From the NCBI GenBank assembly GCA_031835245.1, contig JAVKOQ010000022.1:69501-133500 (forward strand): a DNA stretch of 64,000 nt, in the 5' to 3' direction. The DNA comes from Balamuthia mandrillaris. Taxonomy: Eukaryota; Discosea; Longamoebia; Balamuthiidae. A program made the translations under genes and the position numbers. The notes beneath the pieces were generated by a model. That model saw only the letters and a program-made list of their open reading frames with translations, had not been told where the DNA came from and ran no database searches. Shown piece by piece: positions 52,920 to 62,204 of the stretch (positions are counted from its first letter, which is position 1; every line of letters begins with the position of its first letter).

Positions 52920-54374
52920 ATGAAGAGAAAAAGAGAAGCAGATGAAGAAGTAGACGAACAAGAGGAGGAAGCAGAAGAAAAACAAGAGGCAGACGTGAAG
53001 AAAAGAAAGCAAGAGAAGAGGCAAGAAGAGCTTTGTGCGCGGAGAGCAGATCACGCCTCGCTTCCGGATGAGTTGCTGTGCTACATATTTCACTGTCTGC
53101 CCCGTTGTTGGATGGCGTTAGCGGCAAGGACCTGTCGCCGATGGTACAGCTGCTGTCCTCCCGACTGCAGGAGCAAGTTCAGCCTGTCAGCGCTTTGCAG
53201 CAACTTTGCCTTGCTGGACTGGACGCTCCAACAACCCGATTGCCCTCAAGACGAGCGACTGTGTGATGGAGCTGCTTCGGGCGGCCATCTGGCAGTGCTC
53301 CAATGGCTAAGGCTCAAGAAAGGCTCTCCCTGGTCAGCCAAGACCTGCAGCAACGCAGCTCTGAGGGGACACCTCGACGTGCTGCTCTGGGCTCATGCGA
53401 ACGGATGCCTGTGGGACGGTGAAACCTACAGCAACGCGGCCCGTGGAGGACATATCCCTGTTTTGGAGTGGGCAACTGAGAAGGGCTGTCCAAGAAAGAG
53501 CGAAAGGGCATGCGACGAGGCGGCCAGGGCTGGTCACTTGCACGTTTTGCAGTGGCTTAGAGAACAAAAGGGGGAACCATTCGGCTGGTCGGCAGTGACC
53601 TGCAGCATGGCAGCTCTTGGAGGCCACCTTCAAGTGTTGCAATGGCTCCGAAGGAATGGGTGCCCTTGGGACGCTCGTACCTGTGCCTCCGCTGCTCAGG
53701 GTGGTCATCTTCATGTTCTCCAATGGGCAAGAAGGCAACCACAACAACAACGAAGCAGAGAAGTAGAAGAGAATGATCATGATGATGCCGATGGAGAAGG
53801 AACATGCCCTTGGGATCCGGTTGAAACTTGTCGCCTTGCTGCTGCGGGTGGTCACATAAACGTGCTGCTATGGGCTTTGGAGAAGGGTGGTGCCGCCTCC
53901 TGTGGCGGCGCCAACGAGATATGCACCGGAGCAGCCTCCTCCGGCCAGTTGAAGGTGCTAAAGTGGGCAAGGAGCAAGGGCTTCCCTTGGTCTCTGACAA
54001 CATGCCATGCCGCTGCTTTCTATGGCCACTTGAAGGCGTTACGGTGGCTTTGGAAGAAGGGATGCCCCTGGGACGCTGCAACGTGTAGCAATGCGGCTGC
54101 AGGAGGGCATTTGGAGGTATTGAAGTGGTTGAGGGAGACTGGATGTCCTTGGGATGGTTGGACCTGTGTTTGGGCAGCTGTGGAAAGGCATGAGGAGGTG
54201 TTGAAGTGGGCGCGTGAGAATGGCTGTCCGGAGATGGTACCGCAAGTCGCTGCCAGGAAAGAAAGGAGTGAAAGCACTATGGAACAACCGCAAGGAGGAG
54301 AAAAACGAGAAGAGCAAGATGAGGGAGAAAGAGGAGGAGAAAGAGAACGAAAAGAGGAAGAGGAAGGAGGATGA
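52920..54374 (+). CDS. F-box protein with CPWD-type ankyrin repeats
   Basis: Intronless, 484 aa. Basic/acidic start, F-box at about residues 46-75 (SLPDELLCYIFHCLP and a W..L..TCRRW end), then about twelve degenerate ankyrin units of the form CPWD-x2-TC-x2-AA-x2-GHL-x-VL-x-W-L-R-x2-G. F-box plus such repeats would make an SCF ubiquitin-ligase substrate adaptor. The CPWD/GHLEVLKWLR style is abundant in Acanthamoeba and in giant viruses of amoebae (mimivirus, pandoravirus relatives), so exchange is possible; which direction cannot be told here. The last 60 residues are Glu/Lys/Arg-rich. Lack of introns in an intron-rich region supports recent spread of the family. Confidence 0.88.
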   Translation: MKRKREADEEVDEQEEEAEEKQEADVKKRKQEKRQEELCARRADHASLPDELLCYIFHCLPRCWMALAARTCRRWYSCCPPDCRSKFSLSALCSNFALLDWTLQQPDCPQDERLCDGAASGGHLAVLQWLRLKKGSPWSAKTCSNAALRGHLDVLLWAHANGCLWDGETYSNAARGGHIPVLEWATEKGCPRKSERACDEAARAGHLHVLQWLREQKGEPFGWSAVTCSMAALGGHLQVLQWLRRNGCPWDARTCASAAQGGHLHVLQWARRQPQQQRSREVEENDHDDADGEGTCPWDPVETCRLAAAGGHINVLLWALEKGGAASCGGANEICTGAASSGQLKVLKWARSKGFPWSLTTCHAAAFYGHLKALRWLWKKGCPWDAATCSNAAAGGHLEVLKWLRETGCPWDGWTCVWAAVERHEEVLKWARENGCPEMVPQVAARKERSESTMEQPQGGEKREEQDEGERGGERERKEEEEGG

Positions 54375-54417
54375 AGAACAACAAAACATGAATAAATACA
54401 AACAAGTTATAACTTAT

Positions 54418-54828
54418 TTAGGATGGCTTAGAGGGCAATGGCCGGAAGAAGGTCAGGTCGAAAGGAAGCCTGGCCAACGCCTCAAAGGGGCCATCCGACA
54501 TGTCCAACTTCCACAAGGCCCACTCCAACAGGAACCAAACCAGGAAGGTGGTGAGACTGGCCAGCAAGAATAACACAAACAGCTTGAAGGCAAATGCCGG
54601 TTTCGTCACCTCCTCGTTGCTCAGGGCCTCGCTGTGTTCCAAAGTGGCGAGCTCATCTTTTAGCTGCTCGATTTCGTTTTGGAGGTTTTGCACGTCCGAA
54701 CCGGAGACCTCTCCTGTTTGTTGGAAAAAGTCTTCGATCTCGTTCAACTTTTCCTGTGTTTGGAGAGAGAGAGAGAGAGAGAAAAAAAAAAACAATCACG
54801 TTAGCGGCCGTAAGAAGAGGAGAAAGCA

Positions 54829-54871
<43 letters not shown>

Positions 54872-55216
54872 GTTTCGGCTTTAATCTGTTCCTTCATGGC
54901 CTGTAATCTCTCCTTTGTTTTTCCGCCGGTTGACACTTTTAGCTGTTCCTGCAGCTCTCTGTTTGATTACAATCGAAAGAGGAAGTGTGACGGTGAAAGA
55001 AACTCAGTTAACCAACAAGACATAAAGAGAACGAAAAAAAAAGGATGAAGAGGCGTTATTTTTTTTTTTAAAAAAAAACCTATTTTTCTCCAGCGTTACA
55101 AGAAGTTGAGCAATACTATTCTTTACATCCTCCAGAGGCTGAGCGCTCGACGAGGATCCCCCACCAATATCTTCCATCTCCCTTCTTTTCTTTCTCGTCC
55201 AGATATTTGTAGACAT
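54418..55216 (-). CDS. Coiled-coil protein with C-terminal membrane segment, three exons
   Basis: Exons in transcript order: 55080-55216, 54871-54958, 54753 to 54418; 186 aa. A Ser-rich start leads to a coiled coil (about residues 25-115: NSIAQLLVTLEKNR, LQAMKEQIKAE, LQNEIEQLKDELATLE). One strong hydrophobic segment follows (about 135-158, FKLFVLFLLASLTTFLVWFLL), then about 30 mostly hydrophobic residues, so the end may re-enter the membrane. The layout resembles small tail-anchored tethers. Not recognised. The second intron contains a 35-nt A run on the plus strand (T on the transcript). The stop is 43 nt from the convergent F-box/ankyrin stop. Confidence 0.7.
54834..54869. repeat. A36 homopolymer in an intron
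   Basis: An uninterrupted A run of about 36 bases just inside the donor side of an intron of the minus-strand coiled-coil gene; poly(U) in the transcript. Exact length is prone to sequencing error. Confidence 0.9.
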
Positions 55217-55363
55217 GTCGACACATCTAGTGATCTTGATCTCCTTTCAAAATTTTATTGAAATTTCTGACAAACAAGGTAAGAAATTTCACCCACGAGA
55301 CAAAAAAAAAAAAAGAAAGAAAAAAGAAAAGAAAAAACAAAGAGGGCAAAAAAAAAAAAAAAA

Positions 55364-56803
55364 ATGGAAGGAGGAGGAGGGTCGAAGCACAAGCTGGAAG
55401 AAGCCGTGGCTGCCTTTGTCAGTGGTGGCGGCTCCGCTGAGCACCCGGACGAAGGAGCCCACTCCCTTCAGGAGCTGATCTCTCGGTTAGACCAGGCGCA
55501 GGGCCCCGACTGGGCGCAGTACAAGCAGGCCAAGGCCGCCGAGTGGAAGGGCAGAGGCAACGAGGAGCTGGCCGCCAACAACGCCGTGGCTGCCGTGCGG
55601 TGGTTCACCGTCTGCGCTGCCCTCGACCCCGCCAACTACGTCTACTATAGCAACAGGAGCGCTGCCTATGCCAACCTGGGGCTCTACGAGGAGGCCCTGC
55701 GTGACGCTGAGCAAGTCATTGCGCTTAATCCTTCCTGGCCTAGGGTTAGGAACCTTTCCTTCCTCTTCTCTGCTTCCATGTTCTACGACTTCTCTCCTGC
55801 CTCTCCCTCACTCTCTTCTCTCTCCCCACTCCCCCTCCCACATTTTCTCACTCTCCTCACACACACTCTCACTCTCTTTCTCTATTGCTGTTTCTCATGC
55901 GTTATTTTTTTCTAACCAACAAACAAAAAAGGGGTATTCCCGCAAAGGGTTGGCGTGCTTCTTCCTGAAAAAGTATGACCACGCGTTGCAGGCCTACACC
56001 AAAGGTCTGGAACTGGATCCAGAGAACGAGGCCATGAAAGCCAGCCTCCAGCAGCTTCAAACCAAAGTGCAGGCGCAGGACGCCAACGAGAAGGGAGAGG
56101 AAGCGGTGGCCAAGAACAAGTTGGAGCACGCGCTGCAGTGGTTCGACAAGGCCATCTCCTTGGATCCAACGGAGAGCGTGTTCACTGCCAACCGGGCTGA
56201 TGCCTACCTGCGAGTAGGCGACGGCGTCAAAGCCCTCAACGATGCTGATCAAACCATTCGTCTCCGTCCCGATTGGCCCAAAGTACGCTCTTTTTTTCTC
56301 TGCCTTATCTCTTCTTTCTCCTCTCGCTCATCTCCTCTCTGCTTCTCTTCTGTCTTCTCTCTCTCTCTCTCTCTCTCTGCTTTTGTTTCCTCTTCAGTCT
56401 TTTCTCTCTCTCTCTCTCTCCATCTCTTTTTCTCGCTTCTCTTCTCCTGGTTCTTTGAAGCCTTTTGCGAACAAACAAACAAAAAAATCAGGGATACATC
56501 AGAAGAGCAGAGAGTTTGCATTATCTGCAGAGGTTCGATGAGGCGGCAAGCACCTGCGCGATGGCATTGCAGCTGGACCCATCCAACCCCAAAATACAGA
56601 AACAAATGAACTCCTCCATTCAAGAAGGTCTCTTGGCCAAGCAGCGACAAGCCGCCATGCAACAACAAGAACAAAAAGAAAAAGGAGAATCATCGGAGCA
56701 GAAGAGAAAGAAAGACACAACGAAAACGAAAAGCGATGAAGACGACGGTCAAAGCAAAACAGATCACAAGAAGAAAAAGAAACAAAAGGAAGAGAGCAAG
56801 TAA
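55364..56803 (+). CDS. TPR protein (Sti1/Hop-like), three exons
   Basis: Exons 55364-55744, 55932-56282, 56492-56803; 347 aa, phase 0 at both joins. Two TPR blocks: the first spans residues about 60-165 (GNEELAANNAVAAVRWF, then YYSNRSAAYANLGLYEEAL, GYSRKGLACFFLKKYDHAL), the second about 185-290 with GYIRRAESLHYLQRF. Both introns fall at the same place in the repeat, between WPR/K and GY. The TPR style with R/K-x-x-A positions matches Hsp70/Hsp90 co-chaperones. A Lys/Glu/Gln-rich tail without a DP repeat or J domain ends the protein. Likely a cytosolic co-chaperone. Confidence 0.87.
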
Positions 56804-56866
56804 GATTGCTTCTTCCTTCCTTCTTTCACAACTTTATGGAAGAATAAACATTTAAACAAAAAAACA

Positions 56867-57325
56867 CTACACGGACCAGAAGTAAGTTTGCTCATAGGAA
56901 GGATTTACATCGGCAGTATACACGACAGGCACGTTGTAGATGAGTTGTTTGCTCTCTTCAGCAACAGAGCGGGAGCGGTGGTTGTTCTGTCTTGCCTCCT
57001 CCACGAACACACGAGCCAACCATTGCATTGCTGTAATGCCCTCTGCTGTGTGGTCCATCAGTTCATTTACATCCCATTCGCTGCTCTTGGTAAGTTAGCT
57101 TTATTTTCTTTTTGGAGGAGGAGAAGAGACAAGTAGGAGAGGCCGCAAGACGTACTAAGCATTCCGTTCTGGGTGGAATTGAGTGGCAAGGAAAGGGTAG
57201 TCTTTGCCCTCCATGCTTGATACGAAAATCTTCCCATTCGTGTCTTTGTTCACAGAGAGTACGGCATAAGCTTTTCCCAGCCCTCTATTCTCTGCGTCCC
57301 GTTTAGTCTTACAAACAAATGCAAG

Positions 57326-57366
<41 letters not shown>

Positions 57367-58203
57367 GGAGGGAGGGTGGGAGAGCGAAGCAAAAATACCT
57401 AGAAAACTTTGAGGAGAGACACCCAAATGGTGCAAGTTTTGGGTGATGGGTTTCATAGCAAACGTCTCATAAACATCAGCAGGCAAACTGCCAAACATGC
57501 GACTGTTGCGGGCTTGGCTTGTAAAGTCAAGGGACAGAGTGAGGTTCTCTCCGCTAAAGGAGCCCAGAACGGAGTCGTTGCCAGAGGCGATGATGGCGAA
57601 CATCTCAAAGCCTTGGCAGGTTCCCCATAGTGGAAAGTGATCGCCTTTATTGTTGGCCTTCATCGAAAAGGAGTCATTAAGAGAACAGCATGAAAGAGAG
57701 AACACAAAAAACAGGATAAAACCTCAATGGCCCATTGGTACAAGAGCATGGAGTTACGTAGGTAGAGAGATTCAGGAAGGTCTAACCCGCCTCCTGTAAA
57801 CAGAATGCCGTTGACGCTCTCAAAGAGGTGTCGTAAATGTTCTTTACTTGCTCCATAGCTTTTTTGTTTGGAATGAAGAAGGTTGAAGGAAGAGGAGCAC
57901 CATTAACGAAGAAGATGAAGAAAGAATGAAGGAAAAGAGGAGAGTCGCATACTCTACTGGGACAACCCTGGCACCAGCAGCCTCCAACCATTTGACATAA
58001 TCAGCGGGGAGGTAGGACCGCCCAAAGGACTGAAAGCTAGGGGAGTGGGTGGTGGGCTGCGTCAGCACCCCAATGATAGGCCTGCTGTTGGCCGCACCGC
58101 AGCACCCTCCGCTCCACATCACCACCGTTTCCATCACCACCACCAACACCACCCACAACATCACGGTGGGTCTATGCACATCAAACTTCAGCCATGCCAT
58201 CAT
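56867..58203 (-). CDS. Gamma-glutamyl hydrolase, five exons
   Basis: Exons in transcript order: 57953-58203, 57723-57858, 57399-57657, 57156-57291, 56867-57083; 332 aa, the usual length. An N-terminal hydrophobic segment ([17 protein letters not shown]) is a signal peptide, directing it to the lysosome or outside. Class I glutamine-amidotransferase-like fold, peptidase C26: PIIGVLTQP at the start of the mature part, nucleophile Cys143 in LWGTCQGFE, catalytic His255 in FHPER. It removes gamma-linked glutamates from folate polyglutamates. The junctions after SPQSFL and RNAY need inner acceptor sites to keep frame; both restore family sequence (for example NAYSEWD). Two potential N-glycosylation sites lie in exon 3. 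Confidence 0.9.
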
Positions 58204-58564
58204 CTGGCAAGCACCTCCTCCTCTTCTTCTTTCGGGGGGTCTCGCTACTTTTTTTCGCTACGTTTTTTTTAAATCATAGGTTTTCTGTCATTCGTGTCGT
58301 TTCGGGGTTTTACATTTTAGCCGTTAATTAATTACTTCCGAACCAATCAAAAAGCAGAATTCAGGCCTCCTGAAAGGTGCAGCAATTGTGCAATAACTGA
58401 GGTAATATTTTGAACAAGGTGAACAGCCGAGATGTCGACAGTAATTGTTTTCTTTTAATTTTTTGTTTTTTGTTTGTTGTTTATTTTTTGTTATTTGTTT
58501 TTTCCCCAATTTGTATTTTACAAACGATCATCTCTCTAAACAAAACAAAAGAAAAAAGACCTCT
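58204..58564. other. Intergenic
   Basis: 361 bp between the gamma-glutamyl hydrolase start and the stop of the CRIB/WH2 gene; T-rich with TTAATTAATTA at about 58324. No gene seen. Confidence 0.5.
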
Positions 58565-61397
58565 TCAATAGTCTTCGTCGTAGTCCTCATCCCAGGCTTC
58601 CTCATCGCCTTCTCCATAGTCCCCGCCCTCCGCCTCCTCATCCTTGATGTGCTGCCTTCTAGCAATAAGCGCTTTAGCGATGATGTTCAACACGTTGCCA
58701 TCGTTGAGGTCGACCTCTCCGCTGAGGTCGTCCTTGGTAGGGGCCAGCACCCTCTCCTCCGCTTTCTTCAGCTTGATGCCAGGATTCTTGATGGAGGCCA
58801 AGAGGTCGGAAGCTCCCCCGCCTCCGCTGCTCTCTAAAGCGGGAGAGGAATGAAGAGCAGAGAGCTTTGGAGGGGGAGGGGGACCGGTTGGAGGAGCCTT
58901 TGGAGGAGAAGGAGCAGATGGAGGCGGTGGAGGAGCACCGGAGGAAGTAGAAGGAGGAGCAGGGGAAGCAGACGAGGAAGAAGCGGATTCGATGGCCTCT
59001 TGTTGTTGGCGAATGAGGCTCTTTTGTTCTTGCACTTGTTGCTCCAATTCTTCTATTTGGCGTTGCTGTCGCTTGAGTTGCTTCTCTTGAGCCTTCAGCT
59101 CTTTCTTTTGCTTCTCGCTCTCCTCCAACAACTCTTTTTCTCTGCTGCTGCTCTTTTCTTCTTTCGAAGAAGAGCTGCTCTTCTCATCATTCTGCTGTTG
59201 CTGCAAAGAGTTGCGAAGCTTTTCGACTTCGCTTCGGAGAGAGGAACTTTCGTTATGGGCAGTCTTCAAGTCTTCTTCCAAAGACTCAATTTGTTTTTGT
59301 AACTTGTCCTCTTTCTTCTTTGTGGACTTTTTGGCCTTTTCAAGTTCCTGTTTGACACCTTCTAACTCGGCACTCAGCTCCAAACGAACCGATTCTAGCT
59401 CCACCCGGGCTTTGTTCTCTTGTTCGTATTTGGAGGACAAAGAGGAGACTTCTTCCTGCAACGAACGAACCGCTTTAGCCGTGTCCTCGTCCCTGCGTTG
59501 GATGTGTTGTTGGAGTTCGGCCTCGAAACGGTCTTTCACTTTCTTGACTTCTTCGGCATATTTCTCTTTGATGCGAGAGACTTCTTCTTCGGATGAAGAT
59601 GCTATTGAATAGGGAGAAGAGAGGGAGAGAACAGAGAATGAAAACGAAAATAAGATAAAAAAATAAATGAAAGGAAGGGAGGGAGAGAACAAACCGGCTT
59701 TATCCGAGGCTTGGGAGGTAGTATCCAACTTCAACTTCAGGTCCCCAATTTCCATCTCATAGTTGCGATTGGATTGTTGCAAGTCATATACACTTTGCTC
59801 TGTTGCTTTTAACTGTTTAATGATGTTTGATTAAGTTAAAAAAATGAATGAATAAACCAGTGAATGAAAGAAAACGAAAAAGAAAAAGGTACCTTTTCTT
59901 GCAAAGTGGCATTGTCGACGTGCATCTTCTCTTTCTTCTCCTTAAAGGTCAGCTTCTCGGCCTCAAAAGCAGCCTTCGTCTTCTCCAACTCGACCGCCAA
60001 TCCGCTCTTCTCCTTCTGCACCTGATTCACTTCAGCACTGAGCAGCTTTTGAGCCTGCTCCGCCTCCTCCAAAGACTGTTTCAGCTGATGGCTCTTGTTC
60101 TTCTCTTCCGTCAGCTCTCTCAACAGTTGGTTGGTTTTGTCCTCTATTCCAGCCTTGCCTGAGGACATAAGCCCGACTTTCCTCCTCTCCTCCTCCAACT
60201 GAAGCTCCAGCTTGTTGTTCTGGTTCTCCAATTTGTCGCGAAGAGCTCTGGCTTCTTCCAGCTGTTCCATCAGTTTGTTGGTCCTCTCCTGAGCATTTCT
60301 TTGCAGTTGCAACAAGTTCTGTTCCCTTTGTTGCGTTTGAGACAAAGTCTGTTTCAGCGCTTCAAGCTCCTCCGACTCTTTTTGTTGTTGCTGTTGAGGA
60401 GCAGGAGGAAGAGGTTTTGCCAGTTGTTGATCTTTCTTGGCGGCAGCTGCTCCATTAGCGCCCGCCTTTGCTGCTCCGCCTCTTCCTCCTCGTCCACCTC
60501 GGCCGCCTCTTCCTCCTCGTCCGCCTCTGCCTCCTCTGCCGCCTCGTCCTCCTCTGGAAGCGGAATTGCCAGATGAAGGAGAAGCGCCAGAGCCTGAAGA
60601 GACGGAAGGCCTTCTAGGAGTGCCTTTGGCGATGGACTCTGCCAATTCTTTCAAGGAGGCGGTGTTGCCGCTGAGAATGAGCTTGGCTTCTTCCTCGGTC
60701 AGTCCTTCTGCGCCTAAACTGGCCATAGCGTTGTTGATGCCTTCCAACAACTTTTGCATTTCTGGTGGAAGCGACGACATCTACATGTTTTTCGTTAGAA
60801 AGCACGAAGAGAAGGAGGAGGAAGAGAAAGAAGAGGGAACAAGAAGAAGAACAAGAATGAGAACAAGAAACGAACCGCAAAAGCGCCTTTGGTGTTGTCC
60901 CAACCAGCATGGCCCTGGTGGGAAAAGGAGCCCGCGACGGGTCCTCCAATTTGCAGCTCCTCCTTCTTCTTTTTGGTCCTTTTGCCCGTTATATTTCCCA
61001 ACAGCCCGCCGACAGCTCCTTTCACCTCCGAAGTCATTCCAGGGGAAGAGGGAGAGGAGGAGGAGGAAGTAACAATAGCACTTCCGGAGCCGCGACGGAT
61101 GAAGGAAGGAGAGTTGCTCATGGCACGACTCCTCTTCTTCTCCTTGAGCTCCTCCTTCCTCTTCTTCTTCTCCTCCTTTTTCTTCTTCTTGTCCTCCTCT
61201 TTCTTCTTCTTGTCCCCCTCTTTCTTCTCCTTGCTGGTCTGCGCGGTGGGCGAGAGAGAGACCGAATGAGAGACGGGCGCGCGAGGGAGCTCCTTGCCGA
61301 TCCCCTGGTGAGGGTGCATACAGTTCCTGCACTTGTCCGGCTGGAACGCATTGGGCTCAAAGGTAGTGCACGCACAGTCTCCTGTTTGGCACTTCAT
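58565..61397 (-). CDS. CRIB, coiled-coil and WH2 actin regulator with N-terminal zinc motif, four exons
   Basis: Exons in transcript order: 60876-61397, 59893-60780, 59695-59812, 58565-59601; 854 aa. Residues 1-40 carry MKCQ-x3-C-x-C...C-x2-C-x2-H-x-H, shared with the small protein at 7669-7911. A Lys/Glu run follows. At about 150-172 IGGPVAGSFSHQGHAGWD fits the CRIB motif (I-S-x-P...F-x-H-x-x-H-x-G), which binds Rac/Cdc42-GTP. Exon 2 has a short helical domain, RGG-like repeats and then coiled coil to about residue 660. Near the end come a Pro-rich stretch and a WH2-like motif (LLASIKNPGIKLKK), then an acidic tail. Together this is a WASP-like logic: Rho GTPase in, actin monomer out. A start at 60780 would lose the first 174 residues; the join at 60876/60780 is phase 0 with a good donor. 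Confidence 0.8.
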
Positions 61398-62204
61398 TTT
61401 TTTTTGGCTTTCCTCCCTTCTCCCTGTTTTTTTTTTTTAACGTTCTGTGCGGCCTTTTTTTTTTTTTTCCTTCTTCTTCCCTCTGCGTTACCGCAGGAGA
61501 GTATACACCACAATACAATAAAGCTCAAAGAAGAAGAATGCGCAATTTATTTATTGGGGCGTTACCCCCCAGATGCCATGCAGCTCAGATTGACAACAAC
61601 ACGTGGAGGTTCGCTTTACAGAAATTTCGTATGTTCCCGCCATTACGGCTCTTCGCTTGCCCAACAGAAAGACCTTAAAAACTTGTTCATCAAATCAGAG
61701 AGAGAGAGAGAAGAGGAGAGAGAGAGAAGAGGAGAGAAAATAGATGAGAGGGCAGAGGGCAGAGGGCAGGGAGGGCAGAGGGCAGAGGGCAGAGGGCGAG
61801 GGCAGAGGGCAGAGGCAGAAGAGAGACGAGAGACGAGAGGACAAGGGCGGAAGAGAGGTGAGTTATCCTCTCTCTCCCACCACAGAATGAGACAAGAAAG
61901 AGAGCGAATGAAAATATATTATTTCTAATAAAACAGAAACAAAAAAAGCTAAACAAAAAAAATTGTAAAACGAAAAAAACAAAAAAACAAAGTAAAGCAC
62001 AAAAAAGAGACTTCAAAAACTCCAACAAAAAATATCAAACAAACAACCAAAAAATAAAATAAGAGGAGAGGAGAGAATAAAGTGTTAAAAAAACTTGAAA
62101 CATTCTCTCCGCCGGGCGAAAAAAAAATGGGCGCAAAGGAGGGCACGTCTCTATCTTTTGTCTTATCTCTGTGGTTAGAAGTTCGAAGAGGAAGCAAGTT
62201 CGTT
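61398..62204. other. Intergenic with AGAGGGC minisatellite
   Basis: 807 bp. Holds T runs (61403-61470), (GA)n at 61698-61735, an AGAGGGC heptamer array of about ten imperfect copies at 61747-61820, and A-rich sequence to 62100. The promoter of the CRIB/WH2 gene is presumably at 61400-61600. No gene seen. Confidence 0.5.

Noticed and set aside
54834-54869. Poly(A) run as the tail of a retroposed gene
   Set aside because: It lies within an intron whose flanking exons join in frame; no upstream processed copy or target duplication was found.
59893-60780. Separate gene starting at 60780 (MSSLPPEMQK)
   Set aside because: A phase-0 join from 60876 with a good donor and a TAG acceptor directly before this ATG links it to the zinc/CRIB exon; a second internal start remains possible.
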